Of a stretch of 22,297 nucleotides of DNA, positions 13,586 through 21,702 are shown in pieces. Location of the stretch: assembly GCA_963514535.1 (NCBI GenBank), contig CAUPUB010000032.1:1-22297 (forward strand), in the 5' to 3' direction. The notes under the pieces are model-generated. The model made no database searches. It was not told the DNA's origin and worked only from the letters and a program-made list of their open reading frames with translations. The position numbers and the translations under genes were made by a program. This DNA is from CAJPSE01 sp963514535 (GTDB lineage: Bacteria; Synergistota; Synergistia; Synergistales; Aminobacteriaceae). Within the stretch, counting starts at the first letter, position 1; every line of letters begins with the position of its first letter.

Positions 13586-14809
13586 GTGAAGGACAGGGTG
13601 CTTTTAGCAGTTGAAGGGCTTCGCGGCGAGATGGTCGAGGCCCTGAGTCGGATCTGCCGCATTCCCGCCGTCTCCCCCCATAACGGGGGGACGGGGGAGG
13701 AGGAGAAGGCCAGGGAGATCGAGCGTCTCGTCGCGGAGTTGGGGCTGGGCGCCGTTACATGGCAGAGGGTCGAGGACGAGAGGTCCCCGACGGGGGACCG
13801 GCCCTCTCTGTTTCTGGAGTTTCCGGGGAAGCAGCGGCGCCGACTCTGCATCCTGACTCATGTCGATATCGTCCCCGAGGGGGATCGGTCGCTCTGGACG
13901 ACCGATCCCTATCGGCCTGTCGTCAAGGGGTCCCGTCTCTATGGGCGAGGGGTCAGCGACAACGGGATGACCCTCATCGCCTCGCTCTACGCGCTTAAGG
14001 CACTCGTTGCCTCCAGCGCCGATCCGGAGTTCTCCGTGTGCCTCGTCTTTGCCGCGGACGAGGAGATGGGGAGTGCTTTCGGCCTGGGGCCCCTGCTGGA
14101 ACGGGGGCTTTTCCGCCCGGACGACCTGGTGATCGCACCGGACGGCGGCAACGATGCGGGGGATTTCGTCGAGATCTCCGAGAAGGCCGGCCTCAAGCTC
14201 GCCTTTACCGTGACGGGGCGCCAGGCCCATGCCAGCCTGCCCAATACGGGGCTGAACGCCTGCCGTGCGGCCAACATCCTGGCAGTGGAGGTGGACGAGG
14301 CCCTGCACAAGGCGTTCCCGGACGAGGACCCGCTTTTCGATCCTCCCGTCTCGACCTTCGAACCGACCCGCCGCTTCGCCAACGTCCCCAACACGAACAC
14401 GGTCCCCGGTAAGGAGCGGTTCGAGTTCGACTGCCGCGTCCTCCCCTCCGTCTCCCTGGACGAGGTGCTGGGGGTCGTGGAACGGGTGCGGAAGGACGTG
14501 GCGAACCGGACTGGTGCTACGATTGACCTCGAGGTCAATCGAAACGATGCGGCCGTTCCCACCTCTCCGGACAGCGATATCGTCCGGCTGCTCTGCGGCG
14601 CCGTGAGGGAGGTGCTTGGGGTGGAGCCAAGGACCGGGGGAATCGGAGGAGGCACGTTTGCGGCGTTCTTCCGCAGAAAGGGCATTCCCGCGGTCGTCTG
14701 GCAGCAGGAATGTGCCGGCGTGGCTCATCAGCCTGACGAGTACACGGAGATCGACTACCTCGTCAACAACGCGAAGGTCTTTGCCCTGATGATGCTGGGC
14801 GGGCTCTGA
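13586..14809 (+). CDS. M20 family metallo-hydrolase (ArgE/DapE-like)
   Basis: Di-zinc amidohydrolase or peptidase of the M20 family, acting on N-acylated amino acids or small peptides. Of 407 aa, the metal ligands are visible as H92 (THVDIVP), D125 (GRGVSDNG), catalytic E159 and ligand E160 (ADEEMGS), D186 (APDGG) and H381 (AHQPDE). The dimerisation domain with GRQAHAS (H215) lies between. The GTG at 13586 has GAGGAGG eight nt upstream. It follows gdh on the same strand and is closed by a strong terminator, so the pair may be one amino-acid catabolic unit. Members of this branch are annotated variously as desuccinylase, deacetylase or dipeptidase; no precise substrate can be given. Confidence 0.9.
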   Translation: MKDRVLLAVEGLRGEMVEALSRICRIPAVSPHNGGTGEEEKAREIERLVAELGLGAVTWQRVEDERSPTGDRPSLFLEFPGKQRRRLCILTHVDIVPEGDRSLWTTDPYRPVVKGSRLYGRGVSDNGMTLIASLYALKALVASSADPEFSVCLVFAADEEMGSAFGLGPLLERGLFRPDDLVIAPDGGNDAGDFVEISEKAGLKLAFTVTGRQAHASLPNTGLNACRAANILAVEVDEALHKAFPDEDPLFDPPVSTFEPTRRFANVPNTNTVPGKERFEFDCRVLPSVSLDEVLGVVERVRKDVANRTGATIDLEVNRNDAAVPTSPDSDIVRLLCGAVREVLGVEPRTGGIGGGTFAAFFRRKGIPAVVWQQECAGVAHQPDEYTEIDYLVNNAKVFALMMLGGL

Positions 14810-14857
14810 GCGGGCTCCGATCTGAGGTTCCGCCGCGTTTTTGCCGAAAACTGCGTG

Positions 14858-14902
14858 CCGGGGAGGGAGAAGAGGATTTCTCCCTCTCCGGTGTGTTGTT
14901 TT
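14858..14902 (+). terminator. Strong intrinsic terminator after the M20 gene
   Basis: CCGGGGAGGGAGAA (14858-14871) pairs with TTCTCCCTCTCCGG (14878-14891), 14 bp with one G-T pair and a 6-nt loop, followed by the T-rich TGTGTTGTTTT. It separates the gdh unit from the mreB-flagellar unit. Confidence 0.9.
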
Positions 14903-15171
14903 CCAGTGTGTGCCTCCGCTTTCCCAAGAAGGGAAGGTACGAAAGGTCTCGTCTGCTCTGGTAAAAAAACGTTCCAGGCGCTACAATTTTCATCATGGGT
15001 TCATCGTGTTCTTCTTCTCCGAATGATAGGTGTCCGGAAGGGGAGGCGCGGGCCCGGCCGAAGCCCCATGGGGGTTCATATCGAGATGGGGCGGAAACGC
15101 TGATGAAAATAGGGTGCTGGCCTCGGCGGCGAGGGGCGCTTGATGTTTCGGCCTCCCGAGGAGGTTTGACG
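14903..15171 (+). promoter_or_regulatory. Leader of the mreB-flagellar gene cluster
   Basis: No supported gene in this part of a 362-bp gap. A -10 TACAAT (14982-14987) with a weak -35 is the best promoter candidate; no sigma-28 or sigma-54 type site was found. Two small hairpins lie just before mreB: CCTCG/CGAGG (15121-15134) and CCTCC/GGAGG (15152-15164). The second covers the mreB ribosome binding site. Confidence 0.4.
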
Positions 15172-16215
15172 ATGTTCGGAACGGATATAGGAATCGATTT
15201 GGGCACGGCGACGATCCTGATCTTCGAGAAGAGGCATGGGGTCGTGCTGAGGGAGCCCTCGGTCGTGGCCGTCGATCAGGATACCGGCAGCATCCTGGCC
15301 GTGGGATACGAGGCCAAGAACATGGTTGGGCGCACGCCGGGTAGCATCGTCTCCGTTCGTCCGCTCAGGGACGGCGTCATCGCGAACTACTCGATGACCG
15401 AGGCGATGCTCCAGCACTTCATGCGGCGCGTCACGCGCGGCTGGCAGCGTTTCTTCAGGAACAGGGCGATGATCTGCGTCCCGTCCGGCGCCACGGACGT
15501 GGAGCGCAGGGCTGTCCTCGAGGCGGCTCTGGAGGTCGGGGCCAAGGAGGCCTACCTCATCGAGGAACCCATGGCCGCGGCCATCGGGGCCAACCTCAAC
15601 GTCGAGGAGGCCCGGGGCAAGATGGTCGTCGACGTGGGCGGCGGGACGGCGGATATCGCGGTGATCTCCCTTGGGGGGGTCGTCGTGTCCAAGTCGCTCC
15701 GAATCGGAGGGGACAAGTTCGATGAGGGGATCATGCGCTACCTCCGGCGCCAGTACAACCTCGCGATCGGCGAGCAGACGGCCGAGAACCTGAAGATCAT
15801 GATCGGCACCTGTATCCCGCTGGACGAGGAACAGCGCATGGTCATCAAGGGCCGGGACCTCGTGCAGGGGCTGCCCCGGCAGATAGAGGTCTCCAGCTCG
15901 GCCGTCAACATGGCGATAGGGGAGATGGTCCAGGCCCTGGTCGATGGGGTGCGCAACGTCCTGGAGCTAACGCCGCCGGAGCTTTCGGCCGATATCATAG
16001 ATAGAGGTATCGTCCTTACCGGAGGGGGTTCCCTGCTGAGGGGGCTGCCGGAGTTGATCTCGCAGCAGACGGGGATCAACTGTTTTACGGCGGAGAACCC
16101 GATGGAGTGCGTGGCCCTGGGCACGGGGAGGGCGCTGGCCGCCATTGACAAGCTGATGGGGTCGGGACGCAACAGTGTCCTGGTAAACGTCAAAAAGGGA
16201 CGCAGACGTCGCTGA
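15172..16215 (+). CDS. mreB: MreB/Mbl-like rod-shape actin
   Basis: Bacterial actin that polymerises under the inner membrane and guides wall synthesis. The 347 aa carry the actin-fold motifs: phosphate-1 DIGIDLGTATILI (5-17), the region IEEPMAAAIGANL, phosphate-2 VDVGGGTADIAVISLGG and the adenosine motif VLTGGGSLLRGLP. ATG 15172 is set by GAGGAGG 7 nt upstream; the frame is open earlier but without MreB similarity. The gene is not followed by mreC/mreD. It leads directly into flgF and flgG, the same order as mbl-flhO-flhP in Bacillus subtilis, which suggests an Mbl-type paralogue. The C-terminus ends in a short basic tail (KKGRRRR). Confidence 0.93.
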   Translation: MFGTDIGIDLGTATILIFEKRHGVVLREPSVVAVDQDTGSILAVGYEAKNMVGRTPGSIVSVRPLRDGVIANYSMTEAMLQHFMRRVTRGWQRFFRNRAMICVPSGATDVERRAVLEAALEVGAKEAYLIEEPMAAAIGANLNVEEARGKMVVDVGGGTADIAVISLGGVVVSKSLRIGGDKFDEGIMRYLRRQYNLAIGEQTAENLKIMIGTCIPLDEEQRMVIKGRDLVQGLPRQIEVSSSAVNMAIGEMVQALVDGVRNVLELTPPELSADIIDRGIVLTGGGSLLRGLPELISQQTGINCFTAENPMECVALGTGRALAAIDKLMGSGRNSVLVNVKKGRRRR

Positions 16216-16314
16216 TCGCCGGCCCGAACGATCTTTTGGGAGTTCACGGAGTCTTATGAAGATGTTGGCTGAAACGGTTTGGCTCCACCTTATTTAAAAA
16301 GGGGGCGTGATTTT

Positions 16315-17121
16315 TTGCACAGAGGGCTTTATGCGGCGTGCTCCGCAATGTTGGTCCAGGAGACGCACCTGGACGTCGTGACGAACAACCTGGCGAACGT
16401 GGACACGCTCGGCTTTCGCCGCCGCATCCCCGTCAACGAGGAGTTCAGTGCGCATCTGGACCGCCTCGAAAAGGTATCGGAGGACGACGAGCGGAAGATC
16501 GTGACCGTCCCCCCGTTCACGATGAACTGGAAGGGGAAGCAGACTATTGGGACCCTGGCCCTGGCGAACGTCTTTTCTGAGAGCGCCATGGACACGACGC
16601 CAGGCGTCGTCCGAGTGACGGACAACCCGCTGGACCTGCTGATCGACGGGCCGGGCTTCTTTGCCGTCCAGGACGGGGCGGGGAACACCTTCTATACGCG
16701 CCAGGGCAGCTTTACGCTGAGCGACAACGGTGTCGTCGTCACCCAGGACGGAATGACCCTCCAGGGCGACGGTGGGGACATCGAGGTGGGGACGGCCACC
16801 CGCCTGGTCGTCAATCCTGGCGGCCAGGTCTACGCGGATGGGGCGCTCGTGGGGACGATCCCGCTCTATACCTTTGAGCGGCCGACCTATCTGAAGCAGG
16901 TGGGCCGGAACCTCCTGGCGCCCAGCGACGCTTCGGGGCCGGCCGCCGAGGCCGAGGACGTCCGGCTCGTCGGGGGGGCGCTCGAACGGTCCAACGTCAG
17001 CGTCGTCGAGGAGATGGTCCGTATGATCGAGGCCCAGCGAGCGTATGAGGGTGCCTCGAAGGCCCTGATGGCGCACGATGAGCAGACGGGCAAGCTGATT
17101 ACGGCCTACGGTAGGGGCTAA
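16315..17121 (+). CDS. flgF: Flagellar basal-body rod protein (FlgF-like)
   Basis: Proximal rod protein of the flagellar axial family. The N-terminal rod motif HRGLYAACSAML...HLDVVTNNLANVDTLGFRR and the C-terminal heptad segment VEEMVRMIEAQRAYEGASKALMAHD frame a central domain (VTDNPLDLLIDGPGFFAVQ, YTRQGSFTLSDNG). With the TTG at 16315 the protein is 268 aa and starts just before the RGLY motif as in the family; AGGGGG lies 9 nt upstream. A TTG at 16279 is also in frame but adds residues without family likeness. It is exported by the flagellar type III system, so no signal peptide is expected. It corresponds to flhO in the Bacillus arrangement. Confidence 0.88.
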   Translation: MHRGLYAACSAMLVQETHLDVVTNNLANVDTLGFRRRIPVNEEFSAHLDRLEKVSEDDERKIVTVPPFTMNWKGKQTIGTLALANVFSESAMDTTPGVVRVTDNPLDLLIDGPGFFAVQDGAGNTFYTRQGSFTLSDNGVVVTQDGMTLQGDGGDIEVGTATRLVVNPGGQVYADGALVGTIPLYTFERPTYLKQVGRNLLAPSDASGPAAEAEDVRLVGGALERSNVSVVEEMVRMIEAQRAYEGASKALMAHDEQTGKLITAYGRG

Positions 17122-17164
17122 ATTCTTTTTTTGCCCTTTTTGCGTTAATGGGAGGACTTATTGC

Positions 17165-17971
17165 ATGTTGAGATCTCTTTGGTCCAGTGCCTCGGGCATG
17201 GTTGCCCAGCAGACTCATCTTGATGTCGTCTCGCACAACCTTGCGAACGTCAATACCCAGGGGTACAAGAAGCGGAGAGCCGACTTCGAGGACCTGCTCT
17301 ACCAGGTCGGTCGGGAGCCCGGGACCCCGGTCGAGCCGAACTCCATGGTTCCTACGGGCGTCCAGGTAGGCCTGGGCACACGGGTCGTTGCGACCCCCAG
17401 CTTCATGACCCAGGGGAACTTCCAGATTACGGAGAATCCCCTGGATTGGTCGATCGCAGGCAAGACAATGGCGGGGGAGAACGCCTTTTTCCAGGTGACG
17501 CGGACGGACGGGACGATCGCCTACACCCGCTCGGGGGTGTGGGATCTGGATGCGGATGGGCAGATCGTCAACCACGACGGCCTGCTGCTCGAGCCCGCGA
17601 TCGTCATCCCGCGGGAGGCCACGTCCATCCAGCTGAGCCGGGACGGCATCGTATCCGTCAAGATGCCCGGGCAGACGGAGCTCCAGGAGGTCGGGCAGCT
17701 GGAACTGGCGCGCTTCATCAACCCGGCGGGCCTCCGGGCCGAGGGGGATAGGCTGTTCCTGGAGACGGAGGCCAGCGGCCCCCCCATTCTCGGGCAGCCC
17801 GGCACAGACGGGATGCCCGAGGTGCGGCAGGGCGTCCTGGAGATGTCCAACGTCCAGGTCGTCGAGGAGATGGTGGAGATGATCGTGGCCCAAAGGGCCT
17901 ACGAGGCCAACTCCAAGGGTGTCCAGACGGCGGACGATCTGCTGAGGATAGCCAACGGTCTGAAACGTTAG
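17165..17971 (+). CDS. flgG: Flagellar distal rod protein FlgG
   Basis: Distal rod subunit that spans the periplasm inside the P and L rings. The 268 aa begin MLRSLWSSASGMVAQQTHLDV and contain the rod signature SHNLANVNTQGYKKRRADFEDLLYQ. FlgG hallmarks GVQVGLGTRV, TENPLDWSI and YTRSGVWDLDADG follow, and the C-terminal helix EEMVEMIVAQRAYEANSKGVQTADDLL closes it. Its length is near the usual 260 aa. ATG 17165 has GGAGG 9 nt upstream. It follows flgF after 43 bp containing T-rich runs but no hairpin, and flgA starts 4 bp after its stop. Confidence 0.96.
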   Translation: MLRSLWSSASGMVAQQTHLDVVSHNLANVNTQGYKKRRADFEDLLYQVGREPGTPVEPNSMVPTGVQVGLGTRVVATPSFMTQGNFQITENPLDWSIAGKTMAGENAFFQVTRTDGTIAYTRSGVWDLDADGQIVNHDGLLLEPAIVIPREATSIQLSRDGIVSVKMPGQTELQEVGQLELARFINPAGLRAEGDRLFLETEASGPPILGQPGTDGMPEVRQGVLEMSNVQVVEEMVEMIVAQRAYEANSKGVQTADDLLRIANGLKR

Positions 17972-17975
17972 GGCG

Positions 17976-18938
17976 ATGAGAGCTTTTGTGCGGCGGAGGA
18001 CACTCCGCCCTTTTTTTATAGCGCTCGCCTGTGCCGTGCTGCTCCCGGCTTCCGGTGCTCCGGGCGCGGAGCGGCCTGTCCGCATCGATATCCCCCCCTC
18101 CGTCCAGGCGGATGGCACTGCCTTCGCGCTGGGGGATATCGCGCGGATCTCCGGACCGGACAGGGTGCGGGATGCCCTGAGCCCTCTGATCCTGTCGGTC
18201 GAGGAGGGGGGCGTCGTTACCCGTGAGCAGGTGATCCGGGCTGTCGAGGCCAGCGGGCTCGAGGGAGTTCGTCTGGAGGTTCGGATGCCCGACAGGGTGC
18301 GGGTCGAGGCGGCCGGTACGGACGGGACGCCCGGGGGGGGCGGCGGGCGTTTCTCCCCTGACGAATCCCTCAAATCTGTGATAAAATCACTTGCAGCATG
18401 GGATGGCGATGTCGAGGTCTCCCACGCGGGCCCCGTTCCCGAGGGACGGCTTGTCTCGCCTGCATCCTTGGTCCCTGGGGTCGCGGCCGCTACGCTGCGT
18501 TTTCGAGACGGAGCGGGGCGGGAACGCTCTCTGGCCGTCCGTCTGGTCTGGACCCGGGACGTCCTCGTCATGGCGCGGTCCGTGCCCAGAGGGCAGCCCC
18601 TGGTTGCGGAGGATTTCGTGACGCGCCCCATGCGCATCGCGAAGCCCGGTGTCTACGCGGCGCAGCTCTCCCAGGCCGTGGGGCGCACGTCTCGTAAGCC
18701 CCTGCCCCAGGGGAAGCCTGTGCCGTTGGAGTTCCTGTCCGAGCTTCCTACGGCGGAGAAGGGCAAGACCGTCCGGATCGTCGTGCGTCGGGGAGGGCTT
18801 GTGGCGACGGCCAAGGGCGTTTTGCTGGACGACGGGGCCGTGGGCGCCGTCGTGAGGGTACGCCGGGCGGACGACAAGAAGGTCGTCATCAGGGCCCGGG
18901 TCTTGGATAGCGAAACCGTGGAGGTGGATGTTCCGTGA
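17976..18938 (+). CDS. flgA: Flagellar P-ring assembly chaperone FlgA
   Basis: Periplasmic chaperone for FlgI polymerisation around the rod. The 320 aa start with a signal peptide (basic RAFVRRRTLRP, hydrophobic FFIALACAVLLPAS, cleavage near residue 31), then a variable N-terminal half. The SAF-like C-terminal half has VMARSVPRGQPLVAEDFVTRPM, the AVGRTSRKPLPQGKPV motif and a final VRVRRADDKKVVIRARVLDSETVEV strand pair. It is longer than E. coli FlgA because of the N-terminal domain, as in many non-enteric FlgA. The ATG lies 4 bp after the flgG stop, and its own stop overlaps the flgH GTG. Confidence 0.9.
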   Translation: MRAFVRRRTLRPFFIALACAVLLPASGAPGAERPVRIDIPPSVQADGTAFALGDIARISGPDRVRDALSPLILSVEEGGVVTREQVIRAVEASGLEGVRLEVRMPDRVRVEAAGTDGTPGGGGGRFSPDESLKSVIKSLAAWDGDVEVSHAGPVPEGRLVSPASLVPGVAAATLRFRDGAGRERSLAVRLVWTRDVLVMARSVPRGQPLVAEDFVTRPMRIAKPGVYAAQLSQAVGRTSRKPLPQGKPVPLEFLSELPTAEKGKTVRIVVRRGGLVATAKGVLLDDGAVGAVVRVRRADDKKVVIRARVLDSETVEVDVP

Positions 18939-19528
18939 ATGCCTCGAGAGGACGGGCGGGTTTGATTTTGTTCTGTCTCTGCCTTTGTGCGGCGACGTGG
19001 GGGACCGGGAGGGCCGAGGCCGCCTCCCTCTGGGACGACAGGACGAACTGGACGGCGGACGAGCGCCCCGGCAGGGTGGGGGATATCGTCACGGTGCTGG
19101 TCAACGAGCGGACCGACGCTAAGGACGAGGCGACGATGGACGTCAAGAAGTCCTCGAAGAACTCCGTCAGTGACGGAACGGGGATTCTGAGGTTCATCAG
19201 GAGCCTTGGGCTGACGAGCGACAACAGCAGCAAGGGCGATGGCTCCGTCGAGCGCAAGCACCACGCCAGGGCGACGGTAGCGTGTCTGGTCACGGACGTG
19301 CTCCCCAATGGAAATCTGCTCATCGAGGGGACGCGCGATGTCCGGACCAGCGAGGAGACGCTGCAGTTCCAGCTGATCGGCGTGATCCGCCCTCAGGACG
19401 TCAACAGCAACAACCAGATCCGCAGCGAATTGATCGCGAACGCCGAGCTGGCGGTGAAGGGCAAGGGCGCCATCTCCCGGACCCAGAAACCGGGGATCAT
19501 CACCCAGATCCTTCAAATGGTCTTCTGA
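18935..19528 (+). CDS. flgH: Flagellar L-ring protein FlgH
   Basis: Outer-membrane ring of the flagellar basal body. The 197 aa show a signal peptide (to about residue 29, RAEA-ASLW), then the mature start SLWDD, the FlgH motif GDIVTVLVNERTDAKDEA, the variable loop, ATVACLVTDVLPNGNLLIEG and the C-terminal RPQDVNSNNQIRSELIANAEL. The GTG at 18935 overlaps the flgA stop (GTGA), with GGAGG 10 nt upstream. Enteric FlgH is a lipoprotein; here the three cysteines in the signal peptide do not form a lipobox, so a signal peptidase I product is predicted. Its presence is direct evidence for an outer membrane. Confidence 0.95.
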   Translation: MNASRGRAGLILFCLCLCAATWGTGRAEAASLWDDRTNWTADERPGRVGDIVTVLVNERTDAKDEATMDVKKSSKNSVSDGTGILRFIRSLGLTSDNSSKGDGSVERKHHARATVACLVTDVLPNGNLLIEGTRDVRTSEETLQFQLIGVIRPQDVNSNNQIRSELIANAELAVKGKGAISRTQKPGIITQILQMVF

Positions 19529-19590
19529 GGGCTCCGATGTTCATGTCGTTCGGTGACGTGTTTCACGGGAAGAGGAGGGACTCTTTCGGG

Positions 19591-20742
19591 ATGAAGGGCA
19601 GGAGTGCGATGGTCCGCGCCGTGTCAGGGATCGCCTTGGGGTTCGTTTTGGCCCTTTGCGGCATGGCCTCCGCGGCGGTGGAACTTCGGGATATGGACTT
19701 CAGCCGGGTCCATCCACAGGTGCGCATCAAGGACGTCGTGGAGATCGAGGGTGCGCGCGGGAACCAGCTGACGGGCGTGGGGCTTGTGACGGGGCTCGCT
19801 GGGACGGGGGACAAGTCCTCCATGGCCGTGCAGATGATGCGCAACATGATGCGCAACTTCGGGGTAACCCTGGACGAGAAGGCGGCCCGGACCAAGAACG
19901 TCGCGGTGGTATCCCTGACCGCGACGCTGCCGCCCTATTCCCGTCCCGGCCAGGCCATAGACGTCAGTGTCAACGCGATGGGCGATGCGAAGAGCCTCCA
20001 GGGCGGGACGCTGATGCAGGCCCCGCTGAAGGCGGCGGATGGGAAGATCTACGCCGTTGCCCAGGGGGCCGTACTCGTGGGGGGGTATGCGACGGCCGGT
20101 TCCGCCGCTTCGACGACGAAGAACATCCCAACGTCGGGGCTCATCCCATCGGGGGCGATCGTGGAGCGTGATGTGCCCGCGGATTACGCCGTCGGCGGAC
20201 AGCTGGCGCTGCTGCTCCGGGACCCCGACTTCACGACGGCACAGCGCATCACGGACACGATCAATCGGCAGTTTGGGGCGGTGGCCTATCCCGTGGACGC
20301 GGGGCGGGTCGTGGTGAACCTTCCGGGGCAGTACCTCGCGGCGCCGACGGCCTTTCTGGCGAACATGGAGAAGCTGGAGATCGCGCCGGACAGCCCGGCG
20401 CGCGTGGCTGTCAACGAGCGGACCGGCACCGTGGTGATGGGGGGTAACGTCCGCATCAGCTCGGTGGCCGTGGCGCACGGCGGTCTCACGGTGACCGTGA
20501 AGGAGGATCCGAACGTCGTGCAGCCTGGCCCCCTCAGCGGCGGCGAGACCCGGACGGAGCAGAGGACGGACATCACGGTGGAGGAGGATGGCACCAGCAT
20601 GATCGCGATGCCCTCGACGACGACGGTACGGGACCTCGTGCGGGTCATGAACTCCATCGGGGCGACGCCCCGGGACATCATCGAGATCCTCCAGGCGATC
20701 GACAGGGCCGGGGCCCTGCACGGCGAACTGGTGAACATGTGA
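19591..20742 (+). CDS. flgI: Flagellar P-ring protein FlgI
   Basis: Periplasmic ring protein that surrounds the rod at the peptidoglycan. From ATG 19591 the 383 aa have a signal peptide (about 1-28, ending MASA) and the FlgI hallmark RIKDVVEIEGARGNQLTGVG (45-64). LVTGLAGTGDKS and TATLPPYSRPGQAIDV follow, then the C-terminal GGNVRISSVAVAHGGLTVTV and DIIEILQAIDRAGALHGELV. Starts at 19537 and 19609 are also in frame. I chose 19591 because it gives a basic n-region and a well-formed signal peptide, with GGAGGG 11 nt upstream. It begins about 60 bp after flgH. Confidence 0.94.
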   Translation: MKGRSAMVRAVSGIALGFVLALCGMASAAVELRDMDFSRVHPQVRIKDVVEIEGARGNQLTGVGLVTGLAGTGDKSSMAVQMMRNMMRNFGVTLDEKAARTKNVAVVSLTATLPPYSRPGQAIDVSVNAMGDAKSLQGGTLMQAPLKAADGKIYAVAQGAVLVGGYATAGSAASTTKNIPTSGLIPSGAIVERDVPADYAVGGQLALLLRDPDFTTAQRITDTINRQFGAVAYPVDAGRVVVNLPGQYLAAPTAFLANMEKLEIAPDSPARVAVNERTGTVVMGGNVRISSVAVAHGGLTVTVKEDPNVVQPGPLSGGETRTEQRTDITVEEDGTSMIAMPSTTTVRDLVRVMNSIGATPRDIIEILQAIDRAGALHGELVNM

Positions 20743-20805
20743 GTGGACGATCGGATCTTTGAGGCCGACGGGCCCAAATGCCGAGTATAAAAGGTGGAAT
20801 GGACG

Positions 20806-21183
20806 ATGATTAACCCCATAAGCAAGTACAATTTTCGCGCCTACGAGACGCAGGTCCCCCCGGAGGTCCATAAGACGCCGGAGGCCCTGGAGCTGAAGGA
20901 CGCCTGCCAGCAGTTCGAGTCCATACTCTGGGCGCAGGTCTGGAAGAAGATGCGCGACAGCGCCCGTACGGTCAGTGGCTCCGAGCGGGACCGTCCCTGG
21001 AAGCAGATGGAGGACCTTTCGCTTGAGATGGCCACAGATGACCTGGCGGCCAGCGAAAATGGGCCGGGGCTCTGGAGGATGCTCTACGATCGAATGGTCG
21101 GCAGCCTGGCGGCTCGCGATAAGTCCGTCACGGCCGAGGGGCTTTCCGAGAAAAGGCCGGAGCGGGTGTCCGCTCGGTCGTGA
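20806..21183 (+). CDS. flgJ: Rod-binding protein, FlgJ N-terminal type
   Basis: Rod-capping/rod-binding domain protein equal to the N-terminal half of enteric FlgJ. The 125 aa hold the family core DACQQFESILWAQVWKKMR (32-50) and then QMEDLSLEMATDDLAAS and GPGLWRMLYDRM. The C-terminal muramidase domain of proteobacterial FlgJ is missing, so another wall hydrolase must open the peptidoglycan for the rod. ATG 20806 is preceded by AAAGGTGG at about 8 nt; a GTG at 20794 would add four residues. It follows flgI after 63 bp and its stop overlaps the next gene's start. Confidence 0.88.
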   Translation: MINPISKYNFRAYETQVPPEVHKTPEALELKDACQQFESILWAQVWKKMRDSARTVSGSERDRPWKQMEDLSLEMATDDLAASENGPGLWRMLYDRMVGSLAARDKSVTAEGLSEKRPERVSARS

Positions 21184-21632
21184 GCCCCGTGTGGTGGGAG
21201 CGGGGCGTTCGTTTTTCCTGCGTCGGGTGCGGCCGCTGTTGTCGGGGCGAGCCCGGCGCGATTTTTTTCTCCCGCGCCGAGGGCGAACGGGTATGCGCGT
21301 TCCTCTCTCTGGATAAGGGAACCATGGTTGAGGGGATTATGGACGAGGGGACCTTTCGGAGACGCTTCGTCACCCTGCGCTGGGGGCGCCCCAGCTTCAT
21401 CGAGCGCCCGAACGGCGACTGCATTTTTTATCGAGGCGAGGAGGCCCGGTGCTCCATCTACGGTGTCCGACCCTCCCAGTGTCGCCTCTTTCCCTTCTGG
21501 ACCGAGGTGATGCGGTCGGAGGAGAGCTGGACATCCTATGCGAGAAGCTGCCCCGGGATGAACGACGGTCGCCTCTATTCGGCCTCCGAGATCGAGGCGC
21601 TGCTCCGCGAGGACGCGGCGCAGCGGGCCTGA
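21180..21632 (+). CDS. YkgJ family cysteine-cluster protein
   Basis: Predicted metal- or Fe-S-binding protein of the CxxCxxCC (UPF0153/YkgJ, PF03692) family. The 150 aa have the motif C14-x2-C17-x2-C20-C21 and further cysteines at 81, 91, 101 (in the RPSQCRLFPFW motif) and 124, the usual family arrangement. No signal peptide or membrane helix is seen. The GTG at 21180 overlaps the flgJ stop (GTGA), so it is translated from the flagellar transcript. Members are widespread and uncharacterised; some relatives are linked to flagellin lysine methylation, but nothing here proves that role. Confidence 0.85.
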   Translation: MSPVWWERGVRFSCVGCGRCCRGEPGAIFFSRAEGERVCAFLSLDKGTMVEGIMDEGTFRRRFVTLRWGRPSFIERPNGDCIFYRGEEARCSIYGVRPSQCRLFPFWTEVMRSEESWTSYARSCPGMNDGRLYSASEIEALLREDAAQRA

Positions 21633-21702
21633 GGCCCAGGCGGCAGAGGTTTTCCGAAAGAAGTTTTCCTAAGGGGGAGATTTTCCGAGGGGAGGGGGCC
21701 CG

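Noticed and set aside
14995..15171. Upstream in-frame extension of MreB
   Set aside because: The added residues have no actin similarity, while ATG 15172 has a proper ribosome binding site and places the first phosphate motif correctly.
17099..18637. 512-codon minus-strand open frame opposite flgG and flgA
   Set aside because: Shadow frame caused by high GC content; the plus-strand proteins are clear family members.
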